Assembly (NCBI GenBank): GCA_000372185.1 | Contig: AQUA01000008.1 | Coordinates: 1-64,000, forward strand | Length of the DNA: 64,000 nucleotides | Direction: 5' to 3' | DNA from: an actinobacterium SCGC AAA278-O22 | GTDB lineage: Bacteria; Actinomycetota; Actinomycetes; Nanopelagicales; Nanopelagicaceae | Shown: positions 36,924-46,832 of the stretch, in pieces | How the letters are laid out: each line of letters starts with the position of its first letter | Position numbering within the stretch: the first letter of the stretch is position 1 | Made by a program: the position numbers and the translations under genes | Notes under the pieces: model-generated | Seen by the model: the letters and a program-made list of their open reading frames with translations, nothing else | Database searches by the model: none | What the model was told of the DNA's origin: nothing

Positions 36924-37553
36924 TTACTTAATGAGGTAAATCGCTGAGAAGAGTGCAATCCACACAACATCAACAAAGTGCCAATAGTAGGAAACTACGA
37001 TTGCTGTCGTGGCTTGACCTTGGGTAAAGCGACGAGCTTTCGCAACACGGATCATGACAATCAGAAACGCAATCAGTCCACCAGTTACGTGCAGTCCGTG
37101 GAAGCCTGTCGCCAGGTAGAAGACAGAACCGTATGCAACGGAGGAGAGTGTCAGGCCTTCTGTTACCAATGACGCGTACTCGTAAATCTGGCCTGCGATA
37201 AAGAAGCCGCCCATGAGGAAAGTGAGGGCAAACCATTCACGCATTCCCCAACTTTTGATGTTCAGAAGTGAACCGGTACGACGAGCTTGGTATCGCTCGG
37301 CTGCAAAGACACCGAACTGACAAGTCACGGAGGAGAGGACAAGAACGGTTGTGTTGATCGCAGCAAATTGAATGTTGAGAATCTTTGTTGATTCAAGCCA
37401 GATCTTTGGACCCTGCACTGCGCGGGTGGTGAAGTACATAGCGAAGAGTGCGGCAAAGAACATGAGTTCGCTTGAGAGCCAGACAATCGTTCCAACGGCC
37501 ACCATATTGGGGCGGGTGATCTTGTGGTGAGCGCTCATGCTGGTGCTGGTCAT
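36924..37553 (-). CDS. ctaE: Cytochrome c oxidase subunit III
   Basis: A seven-helix oxidase subunit of about 209 aa from the ATG at 37553 ([10 protein letters not shown]...); an in-frame ATG at 37562 is also possible. [32 protein letters not shown] is the conserved first-helix region, and [19 protein letters not shown] the C-terminal part. A longer ORF to 37676 is rejected because it adds an unlikely N-terminus that crosses the divergent promoter region. It starts the ctaE-qcrCAB operon. Confidence 0.92.
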   Translation of the reverse strand: MTSTSMSAHHKITRPNMVAVGTIVWLSSELMFFAALFAMYFTTRAVQGPKIWLESTKILNIQFAAINTTVLVLSSVTCQFGVFAAERYQARRTGSLLNIKSWGMREWFALTFLMGGFFIAGQIYEYASLVTEGLTLSSVAYGSVFYLATGFHGLHVTGGLIAFLIVMIRVAKARRFTQGQATTAIVVSYYWHFVDVVWIALFSAIYLIK

Positions 37554-37692
37554 AGGTGGCATTATTCCCGAAAAGAGCCTTACTAACCTATTTACAGCGC
37601 CCTCGGCAGGCTCGAATTCGAGCATAAATCGCGTGAAAAGGGTCACGCATCTGGACACTATTTTTTCGAGAGCCAAGCTCTCAAGTGGCTAT

Positions 37693-37698
37693 TAGACT
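37693..37698 (+). promoter_or_regulatory. -10 element TAGACT, leaderless start of the receiver-like gene
   Basis: TAGACT, 7 nt, then ATG at 37706. Confidence 0.45.
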
Positions 37699-37705
37699 TC
37701 CACCC

Positions 37706-38155
37706 ATGTCAGAGAATTCAGCAGTTCGAGAGCGTAAGTACTCAATCGTTCTCTACTCCGACGATGTGACGGTTCGAGACGCTGTGATTAGTTCACTTGG
37801 TTCTCGAGTCGCACCTGATATGGCCGAACACGTTATTCATCAATTTGCCACAGGTCCTGCTCTCCGCCTCTTTGTCGATAGCAAAAAGCCTGATTCTGAT
37901 TCACCGATAGATCTCTTTATTTTGGATGGGGAATCTGTACCCGAGGGCGGCATTGGAATGGCTCGCCAATTAAAGGATGAAGTTTTCAACTGTCCTCCGG
38001 TCCTGGTCATCACAGGTCGCAAAGAAGATGCTTGGCTTGCTGCATGGTCACGCGCAGAAGCAAATGTGCTCCATCCAGTTGATCCCTTCACCCTTTCACA
38101 CACCGTTGCCGATTTACTGCGCGCACGTACTGTTGCAACCAACCTCACCGCGTAA
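37706..38155 (+). CDS. Response-regulator receiver-like protein (pseudo-receiver)
   Basis: A 149-aa single-domain protein with the receiver fold pattern: YSIVLYSDDVTVRDAV (N-terminal acidic pair), DLFILDGESVPEGGIGMARQL (a candidate phospho-acceptor Asp in LD), VLVITGRKED, and ANVLHPVDPFTLSHTV where the usual K-P switch lysine is absent. No output domain. It lies between ctaE and trpD, a position where actinobacteria often have such a protein. It may act without phosphorylation. Function unknown. Confidence 0.7.
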   Translation: MSENSAVRERKYSIVLYSDDVTVRDAVISSLGSRVAPDMAEHVIHQFATGPALRLFVDSKKPDSDSPIDLFILDGESVPEGGIGMARQLKDEVFNCPPVLVITGRKEDAWLAAWSRAEANVLHPVDPFTLSHTVADLLRARTVATNLTA

Positions 38156-38167
38156 CGAGCCGAACCC

Positions 38168-39220
38168 ATGACTTCAACTCCTCTGAGCTGGAGCGCGCTT
38201 ACCGAGAAACTCAACTCAGGACTTGATCTCGATCGAGATGAAATTCAAAGCGCTATGCGCGAGATTCTTTCGGGAGAGTCTGATATTGAAAGTGTCAAAG
38301 AGTTTCTCCTTGCTCTCAAATCTAAGGGAGAGACTGCGGACGAAGTAGGAGCGCTGGTAGAAGTCTTATATGCCCACTCTGCACCCATCACAATCGCCGA
38401 GCGAGCCGTCGATACTGTTGGTACTGGCGGAGATGGCGCACATACCATCAACATTTCAACGACAGCTGCAATCATCGCAGCCGCAGCAGGTGCGCGGGTA
38501 GTCAAACATGGAAATCGCGCAGTCTCTTCTAAATCTGGCGCATCAGATTTTCTTGAAGCTCTTGGTGTAGTACCAGGACTCGATGGGGCTGGGGTTGAGC
38601 GCACAGTGCGAGAACTTGGAATTGGTTTCTGCTTTGCCCCCATCTTTCACCCTGCTATGCGCTTTGCAGCACCTGCCCGAAAAGAGTTAGGGGTGCCAAC
38701 AGTGTTCAATATTTTGGGACCGTTGGCTAATCCTGCGAAACCACAAGCAGCTGCAATTGGGGTTGCCAACGAGCGCATGCATCTAGTGATGGCGCAAGTA
38801 ATGGCGGAAAAAGGATGCGATGGCTTTGTATTTCGCGGAGATGATGGACTCGATGAGATAACGCTGACAACAACAACTTCTGTACTTTCCATTGGAAAGG
38901 CCGAGATCAAGAGTGACCGCATTGACGCACATGATTTTGGAATGAGTAACGCACCCATCGAGGCGATAGTGGGTGGGGATGCTGCGGAAAATGCCCGAAT
39001 CTCTCGCGCGATATTTGCAGGTGAAAGAGGAGCGCCACGTGATGCAGTTCTGCTCAACGCAGCAGCAGCGATTGCCGCATTCGAAGGAGATCTCGAGAGC
39101 GATATTAAATCCCGAATCACACGAGGACTTCGACGGGCAGAGAAGGCAGTTGATTCTGGTGCAGCGTTAGCGCTATTGGGGAAGTGGGCGGCGCTTACTC
39201 AGGAGATTTCGGCTTCTTAA
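38168..39220 (+). CDS. trpD: Anthranilate phosphoribosyltransferase
   Basis: Joins PRPP to anthranilate in tryptophan synthesis. The 350-aa protein has the PRPP-binding glycine loop DTVGTGGDGAHTINISTTAA, the KHGNRAVSSKSGASDFLEALG stretch and the anthranilate-site residues GPLANPAKP. It starts 12 bp after the receiver-like gene. Other trp genes are not in the window. It overlaps the convergent exonuclease gene by 26 bp. Confidence 0.96.
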   Translation: MTSTPLSWSALTEKLNSGLDLDRDEIQSAMREILSGESDIESVKEFLLALKSKGETADEVGALVEVLYAHSAPITIAERAVDTVGTGGDGAHTINISTTAAIIAAAAGARVVKHGNRAVSSKSGASDFLEALGVVPGLDGAGVERTVRELGIGFCFAPIFHPAMRFAAPARKELGVPTVFNILGPLANPAKPQAAAIGVANERMHLVMAQVMAEKGCDGFVFRGDDGLDEITLTTTTSVLSIGKAEIKSDRIDAHDFGMSNAPIEAIVGGDAAENARISRAIFAGERGAPRDAVLLNAAAAIAAFEGDLESDIKSRITRGLRRAEKAVDSGAALALLGKWAALTQEISAS

Positions 39221-39872
39221 CTTTCTTTCCGAAATTCTTAAGTTCTTCGAGAGTGTAAATATCGTACGAACCGAGTCGTTCGAGTAAACCGTGAAAGACA
39301 TCGAGTGTGGCACGGGCATCATCGAGTGCGCGGTGGTTAGGAGTTGTTTGGGTTCCAAAGAATTCTGCCAAGGTAGCTAATTTGCAGTTGGGGACTTCGT
39401 CGCGTGAAAGAACTTTGCGCGCGATAATCGCTGTATCGAGGACAGGAAATTGTGGCCATTCAAATCCATTGGAACGCGCTGCGTGCGTGAGAAAAGAGAG
39501 ATCGAATGGAGCATTCTGAGCGATGAGTACTGTGTGCGATGCGCTTCCCAGGAATTCTAGAAGTGATGGAAATATGTGAGCGATGGTGGGGGATTGAAAG
39601 ACCATTTCATCAGTAATTCCCGTAAGTTCGGTGATGTAAGAAGGTACGGGATGTTGCGGATCGATAAATGTCTGAAATTCTCCGAGAACAACACCGCCTT
39701 GTACCTTAACGGCGCCAATTTCGGTAATGCCAGCACCTAGATGTGGGGCGCCTCCAGTTGTTTCGAGATCGAGAACAACAAATGTAATTTCATCAAGTCG
39801 ACGACCAAAATCTTGCAGGGTGCTCTGCCATGGCTCTTCTTGTGATGAAGAATTCACCGAATCGTTAGCCAT
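39195..39872 (-). CDS. DnaQ-like 3'-5' exonuclease
   Basis: A 225-aa DEDDh exonuclease. Motif Exo I is FVVLDLETTGG (D-x-E), Exo II is NAPFDLSFL and Exo III is NHRALDDARATLD (H-x4-D). It resembles the epsilon proofreading subunit fold, but stand-alone actinobacterial versions are more likely repair or RNA-processing nucleases. A leaderless -10 fixes the start. It converges on trpD. Confidence 0.9.
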   Translation of the reverse strand: MANDSVNSSSQEEPWQSTLQDFGRRLDEITFVVLDLETTGGAPHLGAGITEIGAVKVQGGVVLGEFQTFIDPQHPVPSYITELTGITDEMVFQSPTIAHIFPSLLEFLGSASHTVLIAQNAPFDLSFLTHAARSNGFEWPQFPVLDTAIIARKVLSRDEVPNCKLATLAEFFGTQTTPNHRALDDARATLDVFHGLLERLGSYDIYTLEELKNFGKKVKKPKSPE

Positions 39873-39878
39873 ATGTAA

Positions 39879-39884
39879 ACCCTA
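39879..39884 (-). promoter_or_regulatory. -10 element TAGGGT, leaderless start of the exonuclease
   Basis: On the minus strand TAGGGT, 6 nt, then ATG at 39872. The divergent esterase promoter lies 29 bp away. Confidence 0.55.
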
Positions 39885-39912
39885 GATGATTGCGATGACA
39901 TCGAGAGAGTAA

Positions 39913-39918
39913 TACTCT
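39913..39918 (+). promoter_or_regulatory. -10 element TACTCT, leaderless start of the esterase
   Basis: TACTCT, 6 nt, then ATG at 39925, no Shine-Dalgarno. Confidence 0.55.
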
Positions 39919-39924
39919 CAACAC

Positions 39925-40692
39925 ATGGGAGTAGAAGGCGCACCAGCTGGGTTATTGCAGGATTGGCATGCTGAAGGTCGTGGAGCCAATAAGAAGATAG
40001 GAATTCTTCTTGTGCATGGATTTACTGGTTCGCCAGCTTCTATGCGTCCTTGGGCTGAATATCTCAATCAACGTGGATACACAGTCACAGTTCCTTTATT
40101 GCCTGGTCACGGAACCCGACCTGAAGATCTCAATCTTGTGAAGTGGCAAGAGTGGCCAGCCAAAGTTGAGTCAGACCTCAATCACCTTCTGCATACCTGC
40201 GAAAAGGTCTTCATCTGCGGACTTTCTATGGGTGGCGGAACAACTCTCAATGTTGCCACTCGCTATTCACAGCAACTTGCTGGCATCATTTTGGTCAACC
40301 CTATGATTCACGTGAAGTTAGTTCCACATCAACTTGCCTGGGTGATTTCTCGATTCCAGAAAATGCGCGATTCTGTAGGCGATGACATCAAACGTCCAGG
40401 AATTACAGAGTGGGGCTATGACTCACTTCCTGCAGTGGGTGTCTACCAACTTTTGAAGATGCTTTCTTATACCCGCAAACGGCTGCACGATGTCACAGCA
40501 CCTCTGCAGCTATTTCATAGCGTGGACGACCACACACTTCCAGTGTCCAACACTGAAATCATTATGAAGGGCGTGGGATCACGCGATAAGAATCGCATCG
40601 AATTGGTAAATAGCTACCACGTTGCAACCCTCGATTATGATCAAGAAATCATTTTCGAGAATTCGCGAATATTTATTGAATCGCACTCATAA
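39925..40692 (+). CDS. Carboxylesterase, alpha/beta hydrolase fold (Est30-like)
   Basis: A 255-aa serine hydrolase. LLVHGFTGSPASMRPWAEYL is the oxyanion region, CGLSMGGGTTLN the nucleophile elbow (Ser), DDHTLP the acid and YHVATLDYD the histidine of the triad. Length and motif order fit the bacterial monoacylglycerol lipase/Est30 carboxylesterases. Substrate unknown. It overlaps the convergent hutH by 20 bp. Confidence 0.87.
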   Translation: MGVEGAPAGLLQDWHAEGRGANKKIGILLVHGFTGSPASMRPWAEYLNQRGYTVTVPLLPGHGTRPEDLNLVKWQEWPAKVESDLNHLLHTCEKVFICGLSMGGGTTLNVATRYSQQLAGIILVNPMIHVKLVPHQLAWVISRFQKMRDSVGDDIKRPGITEWGYDSLPAVGVYQLLKMLSYTRKRLHDVTAPLQLFHSVDDHTLPVSNTEIIMKGVGSRDKNRIELVNSYHVATLDYDQEIIFENSRIFIESHS

Positions 40693-42190
40693 CGCGCCCA
40701 GTTGCAACAAATTCAGTAGCAGCCTCAAGTTCTGGCGATAGATATCTATCAGGTCCTGGCCCAGATACATATTCACGCAATCCTGCAATGACCTTGGAGG
40801 ATATGGGACTTGGTGTAAGTGGTGCACGAAGTTCTATCGCACGAGCCGCGGTGACTAACTCAATCGCAATAATCCTGGTGAGATTTTCGATCGCGGTACG
40901 CAATTTTCTTGCTGCAGACCATCCCATCGAAACGTGATCTTCCTGCATGGCAGAAGATGGAATTGAATCGACGCTGGCAGGAGTCGCTAATCGCTTATTC
41001 TCACTCACCAAAGCGGCTTGAGTGTATTGAGCAATCATCAGACCTGAATCAACGCCTGGATCATGCGCTAAGAATGGGGGCAGACCAGCGCTTCTATTTT
41101 TATCGAGGGCTCGATCAGTTCGACGTTCAGAGATACTTCCTAAATCCGCAACTGCAATGGCAAGGAAATCAAGAACGTAGGCAACCGGTGCACCATGGAA
41201 GTTGCCGTTGGATGAGATACGGCCATCATCAAGAACCACAGGATTATCGATAATCGCTGCAAGTTCACGGTGTGCCACGGTGGCTGCATATGCAACAGTG
41301 TCACGTACAGCACCGGCTACCTGCGGAGCACAGCGAAGTGAGTAGGCATCTTGTACGCGATCATCATCATGAAGGTGCGATGCAACTATTCCTGATCCTT
41401 TGAGAGTCTCTAGCATTCTCGCTGCACTCTCGGCTTGACCTGGATGCGCACGCAATGGTTGATGCAATTCTGGAATAAAGACACGATCAGTTCCGAGTAA
41501 CCCTTCAACGCTCATTGCCGCAACTACATCTGCAGAATTGACAAGCATCGTGAGGTCTTCAATGGCGAGGATGAGCATCCCTAACATTCCATCAGTGCCG
41601 TTGATAAGCGCTAGGCCTTCTTTTTCAGCTAATTGCACTGGCGAAATATTGGCTTCAGCAAGAAGCTCGAGAACTGGACGCTGAATTCCATTGCGATCGA
41701 CAGCTTCGCCTTCTCCCATCAGAACGAGCGCGCAATGAGCAAGCGGGGCAAGGTCACCACTGCAACCGAGAGAACCAAATTCACGAACCAACGGAGTTAT
41801 TCCAGCATTGAGCAATGCGGCCATGGTCTGCGCGATCACAGGTCGCACACCAGTTTTGCCTGATGCAAGAGTTTTCAAACGGAGCGCCATCAGAGCTCGC
41901 ACAACTTCGCGCTCGACGGGGTTACCTACGCCGGCAGCATGCGAACGGATCAAAGAACGTTGCAATTGTGTTCGAAGTTCTTGTGACACATGACGATTCG
42001 CAAGTGCGCCAAATCCCGTTGAAATTCCATAGACAGGCGTATCAGAGGCTGCCAATTCCTCGACGTGATCACGAGAAGATTGCATTGCCGTAAGTGAGTC
42101 GGCGGATATGGTGACCGTTGCATTGTGACGAGCGATGGCGACTAAATCTGCGAAAGTCATTCCGGAGGTTGAAATCCTTACTTCTGCCAT
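40673..42190 (-). CDS. hutH: Histidine ammonia-lyase
   Basis: First step of histidine degradation: L-histidine to urocanate plus ammonia. The 505-aa protein has the catalytic loop GSLGCSGDLAPLAHCALVLMGEG, where the MIO prosthetic group forms from a CSG triad instead of the usual ASG, and the family stretch NGTDGMLGML. It overlaps hutI by 13 bp in the order hutU-hutI-hutH. Confidence 0.96.
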   Translation of the reverse strand: MAEVRISTSGMTFADLVAIARHNATVTISADSLTAMQSSRDHVEELAASDTPVYGISTGFGALANRHVSQELRTQLQRSLIRSHAAGVGNPVEREVVRALMALRLKTLASGKTGVRPVIAQTMAALLNAGITPLVREFGSLGCSGDLAPLAHCALVLMGEGEAVDRNGIQRPVLELLAEANISPVQLAEKEGLALINGTDGMLGMLILAIEDLTMLVNSADVVAAMSVEGLLGTDRVFIPELHQPLRAHPGQAESAARMLETLKGSGIVASHLHDDDRVQDAYSLRCAPQVAGAVRDTVAYAATVAHRELAAIIDNPVVLDDGRISSNGNFHGAPVAYVLDFLAIAVADLGSISERRTDRALDKNRSAGLPPFLAHDPGVDSGLMIAQYTQAALVSENKRLATPASVDSIPSSAMQEDHVSMGWSAARKLRTAIENLTRIIAIELVTAARAIELRAPLTPSPISSKVIAGLREYVSGPGPDRYLSPELEAATEFVATGRVMSAIQ

Positions 42191-43350
42191 GTTGTCACTG
42201 CTCTTCCTGATTTGTAGGTACTGTGAACAAGATTTACTCCGGGGCGATACGCCAGATGGATATAAGAAGGAGCATCGAGCAGAACCAGATCAGCTCTCTT
42301 GCCCACGCTGATTGAACCGATGTCGCTTCGACGAAGTGCTTTAGCTCCTCCGATTGTTGCAGCAGCAACGGCTTCTTCTACGGTGAAGCCCAAGAGACTG
42401 ACTGCAGCTGCAATACAAAATGGCATTGATGTGGTGAAACTAGATCCGGGGTTGCAATCTGATGCAATCGCAACCGTTGCACCTGCATCGAGGAAACGTC
42501 TTCCAAGATATGCTTCGAGGTGGGTAGAAAATTCAGCTCCAGGTAGAAGCGTTGCCACTGTGTTGCTAGAGGCAAGTAGTTCGATATCTCTATCGGTAGA
42601 TTTGCTGAGATGGTCTGCTGAAGCCGCATCTACCGCAATGGCAATTTCTACTGCCTTTCCTGATGAAAGTTGATTGGCATGTAAACGTGGCAATAACCCA
42701 TGAGAAATTCCTGCACGCAATATTGCCTCGGTCTGATTGGGGTTGAATGCTCCTACATCACAGAAAACATCAATCCATTTTGCGTGTGATTGGGGAATGA
42801 TCGAGTTGATGATGAGGTCAACATAGCCATCTGGATCATCGCGAAACTCTTCAGGTATGACATGTGCTGCAAGTAACGTCGTCTCCTCGGTGAAATTCTT
42901 GGCAACTTGCAATGAACGTAGCTCATCTTTTTCAGTCAACCCATAGCCTGATTTGATCTCCATTGTGGTGGTGCCAGATGCGAGAGCTTCATCCAGTAGT
43001 CGTTGAGCATTTGATGCCAAATCAGAATCAGTAGCCGCGCGAGTTGCGGCAACTGTTGATGCAATGCCACCTGAGGTGTATTTCTGGCCTTGGGATCGGA
43101 GTGAAAATTCTTCAGATCGATCACCTGCAAAGATGATGTGTGAATGTGAATCTACAAAACCGGGAAGAAGAGTTTTGTTCGAGCAATCGACCACAGAATC
43201 TACGCCAGTTGGAACACCTGTAGTAATGCGAGCAATGACGCCATCATCAGAAACGATAGTTGCATTACGCACGATTCCAAGTGCGCCATCATCGATGGAG
43301 GAATCATTGGTAACCAGAGTTGAGATATTAGTGAAAGCTATGGAACTCAC
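42178..43350 (-). CDS. hutI: Imidazolonepropionase
   Basis: Third step of the hut route, opening imidazolone propionate to N-formimino-glutamate. The 390-aa amidohydrolase has the metal ligands in [20 protein letters not shown], a conserved KSGYGLT stretch, AAHVIPEEF, and the HANQL and ASDCNPGSS segments. It overlaps hutU by 4 bp and hutH by 13 bp. Confidence 0.96.
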   Translation of the reverse strand: MSSIAFTNISTLVTNDSSIDDGALGIVRNATIVSDDGVIARITTGVPTGVDSVVDCSNKTLLPGFVDSHSHIIFAGDRSEEFSLRSQGQKYTSGGIASTVAATRAATDSDLASNAQRLLDEALASGTTTMEIKSGYGLTEKDELRSLQVAKNFTEETTLLAAHVIPEEFRDDPDGYVDLIINSIIPQSHAKWIDVFCDVGAFNPNQTEAILRAGISHGLLPRLHANQLSSGKAVEIAIAVDAASADHLSKSTDRDIELLASSNTVATLLPGAEFSTHLEAYLGRRFLDAGATVAIASDCNPGSSFTTSMPFCIAAAVSLLGFTVEEAVAAATIGGAKALRRSDIGSISVGKRADLVLLDAPSYIHLAYRPGVNLVHSTYKSGRAVTTWQK

Positions 43351-45017
43351 TTGATGGGTGCGCCATTCATCATGGGAACGTGAACACCCTTTTCAATGGC
43401 AACTTCTTGCGCGTGTTCGTAACCTGCATCAACGTGGCGAATGACACCCATGCCTGGATCATTGGTGAGAACTCGTTCAAGCTTCTGCGCAGCAAGTGCG
43501 GTTCCGTCGGCAACACTTACCTGTCCTGCGTGGATAGATCTTCCGATTCCGACACCTCCGCCATGGTGAATTGATACCCATGAAGCACCGGATGAAATGT
43601 TGATCATCGCATTGAGTAATGGCCAATCTGCAATTGCATCTGATCCATCGAGCATCGCTTCTGATTCACGATAGGGCGAAGCAACACTGCCGCAATCGAG
43701 ATGATCACGACCAATCACAATCGGTGCAGTGACTTCACCTCGTGCAACCAGATCGTTAAATGCCAGACCTGCCTTGTCGCGTTCTCCATAACCGAGCCAA
43801 CAGATACGTGCAGGAAGTCCCTCAAATTCAACTCGATCTTGAGCCATCGTGATCCAACGGTGAAGATGTTTATTATCAGGAAAGAGATCAAGAACTGCTT
43901 GATCAGTGCGCGCGATATCGCGTGGATCTCCTGAAAGTGCGACCCAGCGAAAAGGTCCTTTCCCTTCGCAGAAAAGTGGACGTATATATGCCGGGATAAA
44001 TCCAGGAAATTCAAAGGCCCGCTGGTAACCACCTTGACGCGCTTCATCGCGAATTGAATTTCCATAATCAAAAACAACAGCGCCCTTATCTTGGAAATTA
44101 ACCATCGCTTCAACGTGCTTGGCCATGGACTCCTTAGCGCGCTTAGCAAAGTCAGCTGGGTTTCGATCGGCTTCATCTCGCGCATTGTTGATATCAATAC
44201 CTTCAGGGATATAGAAGAGTGGATCATGTGCTGAGGTTTGATCTGTGACGATGTCGATTGGAACACCCATAGCAAAAAGTTGTGGCAATACAGTCGCACT
44301 ATTTCCTACAAGGCCAATGGAGATAGCCTGCTTCTCACTCTTTGCTTTGACAGCCATCGCGACTGCTTGCTCGAGGTTGTCCGCAAGGACATCGAGGTAT
44401 CGCTTGCTGACTCGACGTTTCAACCGAGAGCCATCTACGTCAATGATGAGGCAGGTACCTTCATTCATAGTGACCGCTAAGGGTTGGGCACCACCCATAC
44501 CGCCGCATCCGCCTGTGACAGTGAGAGTTCCAGCCAGAGTTCCACCAAAATGCTTTTCTGCGACAGCGGCAAAAGTTTCGTATGTGCCTTGAAGAATTCC
44601 TTGAGTGCCAATGTAGATCCACGAACCAGCTGTCATTTGACCATACATGGTGAGCCCGAGATCTTCGAGTCGCCGGAATTCCGGCCACGTCGCCCAATCA
44701 CCCACCAAATTGGAATTTGCTAACAGAACTCGTGGTGCCCACTCGTGAGTTTGGAATACTCCGACTGGCTTTCCAGATTGGACCAACATGGTCTCATCAT
44801 TTTTGAGATGGGTGAGTGTCTTCACGAGCGCATCAAAAGATTCCCAGTTTCGTGCAGCCTTACCGGTTCCGCCGTACACAACTAACTTGTCAGGATGTTC
44901 TGCCACTTCGGGATCGAGATTGTTTTGCAACATTCGAAGAGCTGCTTCTTGCCCCCAACCCATTGCACTCTTTTCTATTCCGCGAGGTGCTCTTACGGGG
45001 CGTGGGCCAGACATCAT
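43347..45017 (-). CDS. hutU: Urocanate hydratase
   Basis: Adds water to urocanate using tightly bound NAD as an electrophile. The 556-aa length is standard; [20 protein letters not shown] is the urocanase signature around the NAD-binding site, and the reactive Cys region lies in [18 protein letters not shown]. It leads the hutUIH operon and is divergent from the hutG-like gene. The start is set by a leaderless -10. Confidence 0.97.
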   Translation of the reverse strand: MMSGPRPVRAPRGIEKSAMGWGQEAALRMLQNNLDPEVAEHPDKLVVYGGTGKAARNWESFDALVKTLTHLKNDETMLVQSGKPVGVFQTHEWAPRVLLANSNLVGDWATWPEFRRLEDLGLTMYGQMTAGSWIYIGTQGILQGTYETFAAVAEKHFGGTLAGTLTVTGGCGGMGGAQPLAVTMNEGTCLIIDVDGSRLKRRVSKRYLDVLADNLEQAVAMAVKAKSEKQAISIGLVGNSATVLPQLFAMGVPIDIVTDQTSAHDPLFYIPEGIDINNARDEADRNPADFAKRAKESMAKHVEAMVNFQDKGAVVFDYGNSIRDEARQGGYQRAFEFPGFIPAYIRPLFCEGKGPFRWVALSGDPRDIARTDQAVLDLFPDNKHLHRWITMAQDRVEFEGLPARICWLGYGERDKAGLAFNDLVARGEVTAPIVIGRDHLDCGSVASPYRESEAMLDGSDAIADWPLLNAMINISSGASWVSIHHGGGVGIGRSIHAGQVSVADGTALAAQKLERVLTNDPGMGVIRHVDAGYEHAQEVAIEKGVHVPMMNGAPIK

Positions 45018-45023
45018 TTGAGC

Positions 45024-45029
45024 ACTATA
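45024..45029 (-). promoter_or_regulatory. -10 element TATAGT, leaderless start of hutU
   Basis: On the minus strand TATAGT, 6 nt, then the ATG at 45017. Confidence 0.55.
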
Positions 45030-45054
45030 TATCTGCAGTCAATGCGCATACCAC

Positions 45055-45060
45055 TACCCT
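45055..45060 (+). promoter_or_regulatory. -10 element TACCCT, leaderless start of the hutG-like gene
   Basis: TACCCT, 6 nt, then ATG at 45067. The two divergent hut start codons are 49 bp apart. Confidence 0.55.
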
Positions 45061-45066
45061 GTAACC

Positions 45067-45936
45067 ATGGCGTTATCCCATGATTCCTTATGGCCACGGG
45101 CCTATTCGCTATTTTCGCAAGAAAAAAGTGGGCCTAGTGATGTCACCCTAGTTGGGGTTCCAGCATCGAGAACGAGTCTGAGTCCAACGCAAGCGCATGA
45201 AACACCAGATGCAATTCGTAAGGCGCTACTGCGATACTCAACCGCTCACTCAGATTCACGTGTAAAAATTGAAGATATCAAAGTTAATGATGCTGGAAAT
45301 GTTGTATCGCCAGATATCGATGAAACTCAATCAATTTCGGCGATTCATGCGTTGAGTTCTGAATCCGAACTTCTCATCGCCCTCGGAGGCGATAACTCAA
45401 TCACCTACGCAGGGTTTCAAGGAACAGACGCGACGGGGCTCATTACGTTGGATGCGCATTACGATCTTCGTGACGGAGTTAGTAATGGCTCTCCAGTGCG
45501 ACGATTAATAGAAGCAGGGTTGGAAGGAAAAAAGGTTGTTCAGATCGGTATTGCTGATTTTTCAAACTCGGCTGAGTATGCAGAGCGAGCGAGAAAATAC
45601 GGAATTACCGTAATTCCTCGTAGTGAATTACGTATTAAAAGTATTGCCGAAGTGTGGGCCCGAGCTCTGGACATTGCCGGAGACAAGATATTTGTTGATT
45701 TTGATATGGATGTCTGCGATCGGTCGGTTGTTCCAGCGTGCCCAGCAGCTGCCCCAGGTGGAATTAGCGCAGATGAATTGCGCCAATTTGCATTCTTGGC
45801 AGGTAATTCACATTCGGTCATTGCAGCTGATATTTCGGAGGTTGATTCCACGCAAGATTCGAAAGATGAGCGAACGGTTCGACTTGCAGCACTTGTCGTT
45901 CTTGAGTTGATAGCAGGTTTTTCGGCACGTGAATAG
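45067..45936 (+). CDS. hutG: Formimidoylglutamase-like, arginase/agmatinase family
   Basis: A 289-aa member of the ureohydrolase family, predicted to cleave N-formimino-L-glutamate to glutamate and formamide from its place in the hut cluster. Mn-ligand motifs: DAHYDLRDG and DFDMDVCDRS are present; the first motif reads GGDNS, with Asn where His is usual. The HutG assignment rests on context. It overlaps the next gene by 8 bp. Confidence 0.8.
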   Translation: MALSHDSLWPRAYSLFSQEKSGPSDVTLVGVPASRTSLSPTQAHETPDAIRKALLRYSTAHSDSRVKIEDIKVNDAGNVVSPDIDETQSISAIHALSSESELLIALGGDNSITYAGFQGTDATGLITLDAHYDLRDGVSNGSPVRRLIEAGLEGKKVVQIGIADFSNSAEYAERARKYGITVIPRSELRIKSIAEVWARALDIAGDKIFVDFDMDVCDRSVVPACPAAAPGGISADELRQFAFLAGNSHSVIAADISEVDSTQDSKDERTVRLAALVVLELIAGFSARE

Positions 45937-46828
45937 ATTATTGGGCGCTCTTGGTGGAAATAGAGCTGCCGATGCATTTCGTAAAACCGTTTCAGGAGAT
46001 CCAAGTGGAGCGCCTGAATGGTCGAAGCAGATGGCAATTGGAAATGACATCGGGTTCTTTGGTCCAGATAGCGCGGTCTGGCAGGTACATGGCTGCATTG
46101 CAACGCTCGTCGGTGGCATCCGCGCCTTACTCATGCAGGCAGCGCACCCTGCTGCACTTACTGGTGTTGCTGAGCACTCAGCGTATGACACAGATCCGCT
46201 CGGACGACTCGAACGCACAACCCGATGGCTCACCATTACCTCATTTGGTTCTACAGAAGCAATCGAGATTGAAGCCCGACGGGTTCGAGAGATGCATAAG
46301 CGAGTTGCAGGACATTTTGAGCAAAAGTCAGGTGAATCTGTTCCATATAGTGCCAGCGATCCACGGTATCTATTGTGGGTTCATTGTGCCTTTACAGATT
46401 CATTTCTGCGCGCACATGAAGAACTTAAATATCCATTACCTCAAGGCTCAGATCAGTATGTTCGTGAATGGTCGCGGAGTGCCGTGCCATTAGGACTATC
46501 AACGGCGCCACTTTCGAGAGATGAACTCAACGAAGCTTTGTCTGATTTTGCCAAGAACGAAGTTGCATCGATTGCTATGACTCCGCCCATTGTGGGATTT
46601 ATCCTTAAACCTCCATTTTCACGCGGTGGCAGATTCTTCTATCGGATACTTGCCAATGCTGCGATAGCTACCCTAGATGAACCCTTTCTTTCGGTCTTAG
46701 GTTTGAGACGTCGTTCAAAGATGTGGTTACGAATCAGCAGATACCTACTTGATTTTCTCTCGTACATGCTGGGCCATGAATCACCGAGCCAAAAGATTGC
46801 GCGTCAAAGAATCAACGCTCTACAGTGA
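45929..46828 (+). CDS. DUF2236 / MpaB-family oxygenase-like protein
   Basis: A 299-aa protein of the oxygenase MpaB / latex-clearing-protein family. GGIRALLMQAAHPAALTGVAEHSAYDTDPLGRLERT is the conserved core with candidate heme- or iron-site histidines, and YLLWVHCAFTDSFLRAHEE is a second family block. Characterised relatives are b-type heme oxygenases acting on unsaturated lipids or rubber; the substrate here is unknown. It starts with GTG inside the end of the hutG-like gene and is translated after it. Confidence 0.78.
   Translation: MNRLLGALGGNRAADAFRKTVSGDPSGAPEWSKQMAIGNDIGFFGPDSAVWQVHGCIATLVGGIRALLMQAAHPAALTGVAEHSAYDTDPLGRLERTTRWLTITSFGSTEAIEIEARRVREMHKRVAGHFEQKSGESVPYSASDPRYLLWVHCAFTDSFLRAHEELKYPLPQGSDQYVREWSRSAVPLGLSTAPLSRDELNEALSDFAKNEVASIAMTPPIVGFILKPPFSRGGRFFYRILANAAIATLDEPFLSVLGLRRRSKMWLRISRYLLDFLSYMLGHESPSQKIARQRINALQ
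46821..46826 (+). promoter_or_regulatory. -10 element TACAGT, leaderless start of the HIT gene
   Basis: TACAGT, 6 nt, then ATG at 46833, so this gene also has its own start within the operon-like run. Confidence 0.45.
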
Positions 46829-46832
46829 TGCC

